Positions 1 to 7,131 of a stretch of 9,440 nt of DNA are shown one piece after another. The notes beneath the pieces were generated by a model that saw nothing but the letters and a program-made list of their open reading frames with translations, ran no database searches and was not told the origin of the DNA. The translations under genes were made by a program, and so were the position numbers. Each line of letters starts with the position of its first letter. Within the stretch, counting starts at the first letter, position 1. The DNA lies in NCBI GenBank assembly GCA_009392075.1, contig VFHG01000017.1:1-9440 (forward strand), in the 5' to 3' direction. The DNA is from SAR202 cluster bacterium. Its GTDB lineage: Bacteria; Chloroflexota; Dehalococcoidia; UBA3495.

Positions 1-1134
1 GAGATGGGCGCCGAGGTCATCCACATCGAGCGGCCCGGAGGTGGCGAGGACTGGCGGCATGCAGAGTTCCCCATCGAAGCTCCGGATGGCGAACAGGTAG
101 CTAGTTCCTGGGTACAGGACCGGCGGAACACCTACTACACGACTTTGGATTTCAGTACATCGGAGGGCCAAAAGATCTTCCTTGATCTCATCCGGCGCAC
201 CGATATCTGGATGGAGAGTTCCAAAGCCCGCACCTACGACAAATGGGGGCTGGATGACGCGGCCATTCTTGAGGCCAATCCAAGCATCGTGATCTGCCAC
301 GTTTCCGGTTTCGGGCAGGACGGCGACCCCGAATACGTCAGACGCGCGTCATACGACTTCACCGCCCAGGCTTTCGGCGGAATGATGAACCTAGCCGGAA
401 ATCCCGACCCAGACCCGCCATCGCGGGCCGTGCCGTGGACGGCCGATTACATCACCGCGCTTTTCTGCCTGTGGTCGTCGCTGGCAGCGTATATCCACGC
501 CCAGCGGACTGGAGAAGGTCAAGTGATCGACCTGGCCCAATTCGAGGCGGTGCACCGCATCCTGTCGGGGACGATGATCGCCTACCACGAGTTGGGAATG
601 GTGCGGGAGAGAGCGGGTAACAAGGCCGGCAACGCCCAACCGTGGGACACCTTTAAAGCCAAGGACGGCTGGGTGGTGGTGGCCGCCATCGGACCGGTCG
701 TCTACTCCCGGGTGTGCGTTGTGCTCGGTCTGGACCCGGACGATGAGAAATGGGTCTCGGCCCGGCGCGAGATCGAGTCTCCTCAGGGCATCGAGTTCGA
801 TGCCATCCTGCGGGGTTGGGTGGAGGGACGGACGATGGACGAGGTTGTAACGGCGCTGAACGACGCCCAGGTGGGCTGTAGCAAGATCATGAACGCCCAG
901 GAAATGGCCGAGAACTCACACTACCAGCAGCGGGGTGTCCACGTGGAGTGGGAGGACGAACAACTGGGCAAGACCGTGAAGGGAGTTGGCGTAGTCCCCA
1001 AATTCTCGAAAACCCCCGGCAAGATCTGGCGCGGCTCTGTGCCCGTCGGCCATGACAACGATCTGGTCTATCGCGACCTGCTAGGGCTGGATGCGCAGGC
1101 GCTTCAGAATTTGTCGCAGCGCGGGGTTATATAG
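1..1134 (+). CDS. CaiB/BaiF class III CoA-transferase, 5' end outside window
   Basis: Cytoplasmic CoA-transferase of family III (formyl-CoA transferase/CaiB type), which moves CoA between carboxylic acids through an enzyme-bound aspartyl-CoA anhydride. The reading frame is open to the first base. The opening residues EMGAEVIHIERPGGG match the early Rossmann-like segment found near residue 30 in formyl-CoA transferase, so about 27 codons are missing and the ATG at position 4 is internal. The full protein would be near 400 residues, normal for the family. By alignment from memory, the catalytic Asp (Asp169 in Oxalobacter Frc) corresponds to the D of WTADYITAL (codon 149 of the window, bases 445-447). 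The RTGEGQVIDL stretch that follows and the C-terminal GHDNDLVYRDLLGL segment are also typical. The stop at 1132-1134 lies 6 bases from the stop of the convergent minus-strand gene. Family assignment is secure; the acyl substrate and CoA donor cannot be told. Confidence 0.93.
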   Translation, partial: EMGAEVIHIERPGGGEDWRHAEFPIEAPDGEQVASSWVQDRRNTYYTTLDFSTSEGQKIFLDLIRRTDIWMESSKARTYDKWGLDDAAILEANPSIVICHVSGFGQDGDPEYVRRASYDFTAQAFGGMMNLAGNPDPDPPSRAVPWTADYITALFCLWSSLAAYIHAQRTGEGQVIDLAQFEAVHRILSGTMIAYHELGMVRERAGNKAGNAQPWDTFKAKDGWVVVAAIGPVVYSRVCVVLGLDPDDEKWVSARREIESPQGIEFDAILRGWVEGRTMDEVVTALNDAQVGCSKIMNAQEMAENSHYQQRGVHVEWEDEQLGKTVKGVGVVPKFSKTPGKIWRGSVPVGHDNDLVYRDLLGLDAQALQNLSQRGVI

Positions 1135-1140
1135 GGTGAG

Positions 1141-3429
1141 TTAGCCATCAACCGTCCCGTGCTCCCGAATAGCCCTCCATAACCTCTCGGGCGTATATGG
1201 GGCGTCGATGTGGCGGACACCGGAGGGAGAGATGGCATTCATCACGGCGTTGGCAATCGCTGCCGGGGAGGGAACGGTGGAGACTGAACCGATGCCTTTG
1301 GCGCCCAAAGGATTGGTTGGCGAGATTGTGTCGATCGTGTCCAGCGTTAGGTCGGGGATCATTGTCGACCTTGGGAGGGCGTAGTCCATCAGGCTGCCAG
1401 TTAGCGGTTGTCCTTCCTCGCTGTAGACGATGCTTTCAATCAGAGCTTGCCCAATACCTTGGGCTATCCCGCCATGAATCTGACCCTCGACGATCATGGG
1501 ATTGATGATCTGCCCACAATCATGCACGCCAACATAGCGCAGGATCTTCAATGCGAGCGTGTCCTGGTTCACCTCGACCACCACTGCATGGGCACCGAAT
1601 GAGACAGGGCTTTGGGGAAGGGTGTACTCATGCTCAAAGTCCAGTCCCGACTCCATCGCCGCTAGTTTTTCGAAGGGGATCTTTGTGTCAGGATGATGAA
1701 GATCGAAAACTTCTCCATCCGAAAACTTGATATCCGCTGCGGGACAGGAAAAGAACTTGGACGCGAAGCCGGCTAACTTTTCGCGCGCTTCCTGAAGGGC
1801 CAGTTGGACGGCGGAGCCGCCGATGATTAGGCCCCGGCTGGCGCTGGTGCCGATGCCATGAGGATATATAGCAGTATCGCTGTGGTGTACTCGCACCTGG
1901 CTGGGGTCCACTCCCAGTGTTTCTGCTGCGATCTGGGCAAAAGTAGTCTCGGTACCCTGGCCGTGAGGCGAAACGCCGGTGTAGACGTCGACCTGCCCAA
2001 AAGAGTCTATCGTTACTCGCGCGCTCTCAACCCGGTGTTCTCCCCCCGCTCCAGAAGATTTTATGAACGTCGCCAGTCCGACGCCGAGATAAGGATCACC
2101 TGGCCGTCGCTGCTTGATCTTTTCTTGCCACGCCGAGTATTCAACCAACTCTAAGGCGCGGTCCAGCGCCAGCAGATAATCGCCCGAATCATACATGTTG
2201 CCGGTGCAGGACTTATAAGGGAATGCGCCTTTGGAGATGTAGTTACTACGCCTAATCTCTGCCGGGTCCAGTCCCAGGTCCTTAGCAATCAGGTCCAGCG
2301 TCCGCTCGATACAGAAGGCTGCTTCCGGGCTTCCGGTGCCCCGGTAGGCGGCGACAGGAGTCTTGTTGGTGATAACGCCTAACAGGTCCACCCTCACTGC
2401 GGGGACGTCATAGGGCCCGGTTATCCGGCGGGCAGCATTGAACAACGGGAAGGGAGTGGTGAAATAAAAATAGGCCCCAATGTCCGCCAGGATACTCGCC
2501 CGTATGCCCAGTATCACACCATTTTTATCAACGGCCACCTCCGCATCCAGGCTCATGCCCCTGCCATGGTAGGTGATCAGGTTCTCCTGGCGGTCCTCGA
2601 TCCACTTAACCGGTTTCTGTAACCGCAGAGCAAGAAAGGGCATCAGGACATCTTCAGAGAACAGACAATCTTTGATGCCGAAGCTGCCACCCACATCGGG
2701 GGCCACAACGCGAATGGACTCTTCCGGCCGACCGAGCATTTGCGCTAGATACTTTTTGATCTGGTTGGGCGCTTGGGTGGAGTCCCAAACGGTCAGCAGA
2801 TCGCTGGAGGCGTCGTAATTGCCAATGACGCCCCGCGTTTCCATAGACGACGGCGCAAGGCGGGGAATCTGGTATTTCTGACGGACTATGTGAGCAGCTT
2901 GGGCAAATGCCTTTTCAATGTCCCCGCCCTCTTGGACCGACCGCATCGCCACATTGGTCCCCAAGTGGGGGTGGATGACCGGCACATCTTCGTTAGCGGC
3001 GTCAACTGGGTTTACGACCGGGGTGAGAGGCTCGTAGTCCACGGCCACCAATTCGGCGCCGTCTCTGGCCAGGTATGGGTTTTTGGCCACCACCACCGCT
3101 ACAGGCTGGCCAACGTAACACACTTTGTCCTGGGCTAGGACCGGATGTTCCGGCGGGTTGAATTCGTCCACAGAACGATCGCCCATGGGTCTGATCGGCA
3201 GGTTCGGTATTTTACCAGCGAGGTCAGACCCAGTGAGGACTTCCACTACCCCATCTAGCTCTAGAGCATCGACGACATCTATTGAACGGATGCGAGCGTG
3301 GGCGTGTACGCTGCGCACCACAGCGACATGGAGCATGTCCGGCAATTTGATGTCGTCTATGAATACGCCATCACCGATCACCAATCGGGCGTCTTCGAAC
3401 CTTTTTATCGACCGGCCCAGGTAGCTCAA
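1141..3429 (-). CDS. Xanthine dehydrogenase/CoxL-family molybdopterin-binding subunit lacking the catalytic Glu
   Basis: Large, molybdenum-cofactor-binding subunit of a molybdenum hydroxylase, 762 residues, a usual length. The N-terminal a/b hammerhead domain (about 1-135) starts with YLGRSIKRFEDARLVIGDG and has VRSVHAHARI. The Moco-binding part has VGGSFG (246-251), AYRGTG (361-366), HGQGT (489-493) and a VEGQIHGGIAQGIGQAL block (647-663). The active-site loop is AYRGTG, like form II CoxL-type proteins; the AYRCSFR loop of true CO dehydrogenase is absent. The motif GAKGIGE that carries the catalytic Glu reads GAKGIGS, with TCA (Ser715) at bases 1285-1287. The start is TTG, preceded by AGGGAG at 5 bases; the next Met is residue 32, too late for the family N-terminus. 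It is last in a minus-strand series, 55 bases after the methyltransferase. No FAD or iron-sulfur subunit is nearby. Substrate unknown; it could be an altered or inactive hydroxylase. Confidence 0.93.
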   Translation of the reverse strand: MSYLGRSIKRFEDARLVIGDGVFIDDIKLPDMLHVAVVRSVHAHARIRSIDVVDALELDGVVEVLTGSDLAGKIPNLPIRPMGDRSVDEFNPPEHPVLAQDKVCYVGQPVAVVVAKNPYLARDGAELVAVDYEPLTPVVNPVDAANEDVPVIHPHLGTNVAMRSVQEGGDIEKAFAQAAHIVRQKYQIPRLAPSSMETRGVIGNYDASSDLLTVWDSTQAPNQIKKYLAQMLGRPEESIRVVAPDVGGSFGIKDCLFSEDVLMPFLALRLQKPVKWIEDRQENLITYHGRGMSLDAEVAVDKNGVILGIRASILADIGAYFYFTTPFPLFNAARRITGPYDVPAVRVDLLGVITNKTPVAAYRGTGSPEAAFCIERTLDLIAKDLGLDPAEIRRSNYISKGAFPYKSCTGNMYDSGDYLLALDRALELVEYSAWQEKIKQRRPGDPYLGVGLATFIKSSGAGGEHRVESARVTIDSFGQVDVYTGVSPHGQGTETTFAQIAAETLGVDPSQVRVHHSDTAIYPHGIGTSASRGLIIGGSAVQLALQEAREKLAGFASKFFSCPAADIKFSDGEVFDLHHPDTKIPFEKLAAMESGLDFEHEYTLPQSPVSFGAHAVVVEVNQDTLALKILRYVGVHDCGQIINPMIVEGQIHGGIAQGIGQALIESIVYSEEGQPLTGSLMDYALPRSTMIPDLTLDTIDTISPTNPLGAKGIGSVSTVPSPAAIANAVMNAISPSGVRHIDAPYTPERLWRAIREHGTVDG

Positions 3430-3434
3430 TCGTT

Positions 3435-3440
3435 CTCCCT
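3435..3440 (-). promoter_or_regulatory. Ribosome binding site for the TTG-started molybdopterin subunit
   Basis: On the minus strand AGGGAG lies 5 bases before the TTG at 3429-3427. It supports this unusual start codon, which is also the only one that keeps the conserved family N-terminus. Confidence 0.7.
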
Positions 3441-3484
3441 GTTACCTGTTCAAATTACTGACACATCGATCAGAAACTCTGGAC

Positions 3485-4513
3485 CTAGGGCGCCGCTGCC
3501 TTTTCCGCCGTGATCAGGCCCAACTGGGTCGGCAATGGGATCGTCTTCGGGGTATTGAATCCCGCATCTTCTAGCCATGAGACGACTTCGGCGCCTTCGC
3601 GGTCACCTGCTCCGGGGTTGAAGACCACCAAGACATAAAGGTCTTCTAGAGTATCCAGGCGTTTGCGCCCGGGGTTGTCTTCAAGGCGCATATAGTCTTG
3701 GACTATAACCAGTCCACCAGGCGCAAGAATCTCGAAAGCGAGCTTGAACAGTTTTTGGCAGTCCTCTTCAGGCGAGATCAGGACAACCCCGGAGATCAAG
3801 CAAACGTCATATCCGGTCCCGAGGTCGGTCTCAAAAAAGCTGCCTTCCAGCAGGGTGATCCGATCCGTCATGGTGCTTTGCTCAACTAGAGGCCGGGCGA
3901 TTCTTAGCGGCTCTTTCTGATCGACGACCACTGCCTTAAGCTGGGGGTTGGCTTCACAGAGGGCGATACTATAGCTGGCGGCCCCGCCGCCCAGGTCGAT
4001 GAGATTTCGTTTGTCTCGAATATCGACGTTCTCGACCAATTGGCGGGATTGACCCGAGGTCGCCCGGTTGTGCTGGCCGGTCATGTAATTGGTCCAGTAG
4101 GTGTCTGGGTCTACGAACCCGGTCTCGAATGGCAGAAGGGTCTTGCCGTCCTTGACGACCTCGTCCAAGCGGCCCCAAGAAACCCAGGTGTTCGTATGGT
4201 GCAGGGCATGGTCTCCAACGTAGGAATCCTTTCCCTTGACCAAAAAGCTGGATGCGTTTGAGGAGTTGGTGAATTTTCCGGCCGATTCTTCCAGCAACTT
4301 CAGGACTACACAACAATCCAGGAAGGCTTGAGTGTACCTTGGCGACGCACTCAAGGAATCGGCAACTTCCTGGTAGGTGAGGGCCCGGTCTTCCAAGAGC
4401 GCAAAGACTTCTAGCTTGATCGCGGCGCGCAAGATGGCGGAATACCAGAAGCTCCGCGCCATTTCCCTAACGAATTCTGGGCCGGTGTTGGTCGACGGGC
4501 CGGGCTGAGTCAT
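3485..4513 (-). CDS. SAM-dependent O-methyltransferase-like protein (Methyltransf_2 type)
   Basis: Predicted class I methyltransferase of 342 residues with the two-domain layout of small-molecule O-methyltransferases. Residues about 12-90 form a winged-helix dimerisation domain (AAIKLEVFALLED, LTYQEVADSLSASPRYTQAFL). The C-terminal Rossmann domain has SAM motif I LIDLGGGAAS (171-180), an acidic residue at the end of strand 2 in VVVDQ (Asp198), and LAPGGLVIVQD (263-273). The segment that holds the catalytic His in plant-type and many bacterial enzymes reads SGVVLISPEEDC here, so that His appears absent. I chose the ATG at 4513 because AAGGA lies 8 bases upstream; a GTG at 4540 in the same frame lies inside a hairpin. 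It sits between two molybdenum-hydroxylase genes on the same strand, 55 bases before the next gene. Methylation of a hydroxylated intermediate is a reasonable guess; the substrate is unknown. Confidence 0.85.
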   Translation of the reverse strand: MTQPGPSTNTGPEFVREMARSFWYSAILRAAIKLEVFALLEDRALTYQEVADSLSASPRYTQAFLDCCVVLKLLEESAGKFTNSSNASSFLVKGKDSYVGDHALHHTNTWVSWGRLDEVVKDGKTLLPFETGFVDPDTYWTNYMTGQHNRATSGQSRQLVENVDIRDKRNLIDLGGGAASYSIALCEANPQLKAVVVDQKEPLRIARPLVEQSTMTDRITLLEGSFFETDLGTGYDVCLISGVVLISPEEDCQKLFKLAFEILAPGGLVIVQDYMRLEDNPGRKRLDTLEDLYVLVVFNPGAGDREGAEVVSWLEDAGFNTPKTIPLPTQLGLITAEKAAAP

Positions 4514-4521
4514 CGAATCAT

Positions 4522-4526
4522 TCCTT
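4522..4526 (-). promoter_or_regulatory. Ribosome binding site fixing the methyltransferase start
   Basis: AAGGA on the minus strand, 8 bases before the ATG at 4513. It lies just outside the upstream hairpin and favours this ATG over the in-frame GTG at 4540. Confidence 0.6.
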
Positions 4527-4532
4527 ATAGTC

Positions 4533-4566
4533 ACAAACACCCCGGCAATTGAGCCGGGGCGTTTGT
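4533..4566 (-). terminator. Strong hairpin between the molybdopterin subunit and methyltransferase genes (terminator or attenuator)
   Basis: CCCCGGC (4540-4546) and GCCGGGG (4553-4559) form a perfect 7-base-pair stem with a 6-base loop. After one A/C mismatch the stem continues with ACAAAC (4533-4538) against GTTTGT (4561-4566). Read on the minus strand it begins 48 bases after the stop of the 4614-6926 gene and ends in GTTTGTGAC, a broken T-rich tail rather than a clean U run. It could terminate the upstream transcript, attenuate it, or act as an RNA-processing or stability hairpin in one operon. If it terminates fully, the methyltransferase would need its own promoter, for which there is little room. 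Confidence 0.55.
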
Positions 4567-4613
4567 TATTAACTTTAGGTGAGAGCGAAATCCTCTCCAG
4601 ACTATTTGGCTCC

Positions 4614-6926
4614 CTATTTCCCGTCTTTGGCCCAAAGGGCTTCTAGAACGTTGGCCGGGGACATGGGGAGCACATCCATTCGGACTCCCGCAGCGTTGTG
4701 GATGGCGTTGGCCACCGCGCCCATGGGAGGCACGATGCACACTTCACCAACTCCGCGGACTCCAAAAGGATGGCCCGGATTGGCGACCTCGACGATAACG
4801 GTGTCGATCATCGGCAGATCTAAACTGGTGGGCATCCGGTAGTCCAGGAACGACGAGTTGGACATCTCGCCCGAGTCGTTGTAAACGTACTCCTCGTTGA
4901 GCGCCCAACCGATCCCCTGGGCCACACCACCCTGCAATTGACCTTCCACATAACTGGGATGGACGGCCTTTCCGACGTCCTGAAGGGCGGTGTAGCGTAG
5001 GATGTCTACTTTACCGGTATCTGGGTCAACTTCCACATCTACTATGTGCACGGCGAAGGCGTTGCCGACGCCCGCCGGATTCACATTGCCCCGGCCTACG
5101 ATCGGACCGCCGGTGCTATTCAACCGCGCCGCGATCTGTTTGAAGTTTAACTTCAACTCAGGGTCCGACTTGTGAGAAGCAACGCCCTCTTTGAACTCCA
5201 CGTCTTTGACATCAATCTCCCAGATCCGCGCAGACCTCTCGATCATCTGCTGCTTGATATCATGGGCCGCCTCATAAGAAGCCCAGCCAGACTTGAATGT
5301 GGCGCCGCTACCGGCGGTCAATGAAGTGTATCCCACGGCATCGGTGTCGCCCACCGATGGGTGGACATCTTCAGCGGGAATTCCCAACACCTCGGCCATC
5401 TGCATGGCCATAGATGCCCGGCCTCCGCCGATGTCGGGCGAGCCCTCGGTCAGGCTCACGGTCCCATCGCCATTCACGCTGGCGGTTGCGCAGGCCGGTC
5501 CGGTACCATTGAACCAGAACCCAGCAGCAACACCCCGGCCCCGGTTCGGGCCTTCAAGGGTTGATTTGTAGTGGTCGGTTTGCATGGCCGCGGCCAAAGT
5601 TTCTTGATAGCCCACGGTCTGTAACACTGGGCCAGGAATCCGGCGGCTCCCTTCTTGGGTGCCGTTCTTGACCCGGAATTCCAGCGGGTCCATGCCAAGC
5701 TTCTCGCAGATCTCGTCGATGACCGATTCCGTAGCGAAGGCCGCGGCCGGCACACCCGGGGCGCGGTAGGCGGCAGCTTTGGGTTTGTTGACCACCACGT
5801 CGTAGCCTTCGATCCTGCCGTTGGCAACCTCGTAGGGAGTCAGAACGCATTGACAGGCCTGAACTATGGGAGAGCCAGGGAAACCGCCGGCTTCGTACAT
5901 CATAGTGACGTCCGCTGCGGTGATCATTCCCTCTTTGTTGGCGCCGATCTTCACACGGATAAAACTGCCGGAGGTTGGGCCGGTTGCTTCAAATACCTCG
6001 GGACGGGCCATGGAAATCTTCACTGGGCGCCCCGCTTTCTTGGAGAGCGCGGCGGCCACCGGCTCCAGGTAGATAACTGTCTTTCCTCCGAAGCCTCCGC
6101 CGATCTCCATGGGCACTACCTTGATCTGGGAAACAGGGATGCCAAGGACCAGGCTTGTCAGGTCCCGAATCTGAAAATGGCCTTGGCTGCTGCACCAAAC
6201 GGTCAATTTTCCGTCTTCGCCCCACATCGCGGTGGCGGAGTGGGGTTCGATATAACCCTGATGCACGGTGGCGGTCCGGTACTCCCGCTCCACTATGATG
6301 TCTGCTTCTTTGAACCCTTTTTCAGCGTCGCCCAGCTCAAAGACGAAATGGTTGGAGATATTCGTGGCTTTCCCCGCATCATCATCGTCGCGCAGTCCGC
6401 CGGGACGGATGTCCACATTTTGAGAGTTGGCCAGGCGTTCGTGCAAAACAGGGGCATCGCCTTTCATGGCCTCGATGATGTCGGTCACGGCCGTCAGGAC
6501 CTCGTAGTCCACGTCAATCAATGCAAGTGCCTCTTCCGCTACCTGCAGACTAGTCGCTGCCACTGCCGCTACGGCGTGGCCTTTGTATAGGGCCTTTTCG
6601 GCGGCCATACAGTTGTTGCTGATCCACTTGGGGTTGGCCATGGCGCCTTCACCCAAGTCGGCGACCTTGCCGCTTGGCTGAGCGAAATCCGCAGAGGTCA
6701 CCACTGCCTTCACGCCTGAGAGAGCTAGGGCTCGGGTGGGGTCGATGGCCTTGATTCGCGCGTGGGCGTGGGGGCTGCGCAGAATCTTGCCATGGAGTAG
6801 TCGAGGAAGAGTCATATCGGCGCTGTAGCGCGCCCGCCCGGTTACCTTATCGTTGCCGTCGTGGCGGATGGGCCTTTTGCCGACCACATTGAATTCTTCA
6901 TTTGAAAGGACCACGTTGGAAGCCAT
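4614..6926 (-). CDS. Xanthine dehydrogenase/aldehyde oxidase-family molybdopterin-binding subunit
   Basis: Molybdenum-cofactor-binding large subunit of a hydroxylase, 770 residues, full length for the family. The N-terminal a/b hammerhead domain runs roughly 14-150 (VGKRPIRHDGNDKVTGRARY, ILRSPHAHARI). The cofactor domains carry IGGGFGGK (275-282), AAYRAPG (385-391), a DIGGGR block (498-503) where relatives often have GQG, VEGQLQGGVAQGIGWAL (660-676) and GVRGVGE (722-728). The last motif holds the catalytic Glu728 (GAA at 4743-4745), which is intact. A run of acidic residues (RDDDDAGK, about 179-186) is unusual but lies in a variable region. The ATG start has AGGAGA 5 bases upstream. It is first in the minus-strand series and diverges from the acyl-CoA synthetase gene. 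Substrate unknown; it would need FAD and 2Fe-2S partner subunits, which are not in the window. The gene neighbour at 1141-3429 is a distant paralogue. Confidence 0.94.
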   Translation of the reverse strand: MASNVVLSNEEFNVVGKRPIRHDGNDKVTGRARYSADMTLPRLLHGKILRSPHAHARIKAIDPTRALALSGVKAVVTSADFAQPSGKVADLGEGAMANPKWISNNCMAAEKALYKGHAVAAVAATSLQVAEEALALIDVDYEVLTAVTDIIEAMKGDAPVLHERLANSQNVDIRPGGLRDDDDAGKATNISNHFVFELGDAEKGFKEADIIVEREYRTATVHQGYIEPHSATAMWGEDGKLTVWCSSQGHFQIRDLTSLVLGIPVSQIKVVPMEIGGGFGGKTVIYLEPVAAALSKKAGRPVKISMARPEVFEATGPTSGSFIRVKIGANKEGMITAADVTMMYEAGGFPGSPIVQACQCVLTPYEVANGRIEGYDVVVNKPKAAAYRAPGVPAAAFATESVIDEICEKLGMDPLEFRVKNGTQEGSRRIPGPVLQTVGYQETLAAAMQTDHYKSTLEGPNRGRGVAAGFWFNGTGPACATASVNGDGTVSLTEGSPDIGGGRASMAMQMAEVLGIPAEDVHPSVGDTDAVGYTSLTAGSGATFKSGWASYEAAHDIKQQMIERSARIWEIDVKDVEFKEGVASHKSDPELKLNFKQIAARLNSTGGPIVGRGNVNPAGVGNAFAVHIVDVEVDPDTGKVDILRYTALQDVGKAVHPSYVEGQLQGGVAQGIGWALNEEYVYNDSGEMSNSSFLDYRMPTSLDLPMIDTVIVEVANPGHPFGVRGVGEVCIVPPMGAVANAIHNAAGVRMDVLPMSPANVLEALWAKDGK

Positions 6927-6931
6927 ACTTT

Positions 6932-6937
6932 TCTCCT
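6932..6937 (-). promoter_or_regulatory. Ribosome binding site of the 4614-6926 gene
   Basis: AGGAGA on the minus strand, 5 bases before the ATG, a near-consensus Shine-Dalgarno site that supports this start. Confidence 0.7.
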
Positions 6938-7033
6938 GTCGGACCGGCCTATTTTTCGGCCTGAGTCCCAGACTGAAGGGAGTTTAGCATATGGCGAGCC
7001 TGCTTACTGTTTACGCATGACTGGTTGATGGCA

Positions 7034-7062
7034 TTTTCAGGTGTTCCCAGTTGATGTAAAAG
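7034..7062 (+). promoter_or_regulatory. Weak sigma70-like promoter candidate for the acyl-CoA synthetase
   Basis: TTTTCA (7034-7039) and TAAAAG (7057-7062) each match 4 of 6 bases of the -35 and -10 consensus and are 17 bases apart. Transcription would start near 7069, about 60 bases before the GTG. A match of this quality can arise by chance. Confidence 0.28.
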
Positions 7063-7077
7063 CGTGGTAGTCTCGGA

Positions 7078-7091
7078 CTGAGATTTCTCAG
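7078..7091. promoter_or_regulatory. Palindrome, possible operator
   Basis: CTGAGA and TCTCAG are perfect complements separated by TT. The site is 40 bases upstream of the synthetase GTG and, if the promoter candidate is right, just downstream of its transcription start, a place where a bound repressor would block. The symmetry is seen; the role is inferred. Confidence 0.4.
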
Positions 7092-7121
7092 ACGCCGATA
7101 AACCCTGTAATCAACACCTAC

Positions 7122-7125
7122 GGAG
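7122..7125 (+). promoter_or_regulatory. Ribosome binding site for the GTG-started acyl-CoA synthetase
   Basis: GGAG lies 6 bases before the GTG at 7132. An in-frame TAA at 7108-7110 excludes any start further upstream, and the next Met is residue 15, so GTG is the best start. Confidence 0.65.
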
Positions 7126-7131
7126 CCGCAC

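Larger units (their letters stand above)
6927..7131. promoter_or_regulatory. Divergent intergenic control region
   Basis: This 205-base gap separates the minus-strand molybdopterin subunit gene from the plus-strand acyl-CoA synthetase, so promoters in both directions must lie here or within the neighbouring genes. It holds a perfect 14-base palindrome (7078-7091), a weak plus-strand promoter candidate (7034-7062), and three copies of GTTGAT (7024-7029 and 7050-7055 direct, 7110-7115 inverted). I could not find a convincing minus-strand promoter: a TATGCT at 6991-6986 has no matching -35 box. Confidence 0.6.

Noticed and set aside
2773..3138. A 121-codon plus-strand open frame
   Set aside because: It is antisense to conserved coding sequence of the 1141-3429 gene, with no family signature and no clear ribosome binding site.
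1141..3429. True aerobic CO dehydrogenase large subunit (coxL form I)
   Set aside because: The AYRCSFR active-site loop with the Cu-binding Cys is absent; the loop reads AYRGTG, and no coxM or coxS is adjacent.
4514..4540. Upstream GTG start that would lengthen the methyltransferase by 9 residues
   Set aside because: The GTG falls in the stem of a hairpin, while the ATG at 4513 has AAGGA at good spacing.
5655..6590. A 311-codon plus-strand open frame
   Set aside because: It lies fully inside and antisense to the 4614-6926 molybdopterin subunit, whose motifs are conserved along the same stretch. Its translation shows no family motif, and long antisense frames are common in GC-rich genes.
6944..6962. 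Short GGCC...GGCC repeat around a T run upstream of the 4614-6926 gene
   Set aside because: The stem is only 4 base pairs from a self-complementary tetramer, too weak to call a terminator or an operator.
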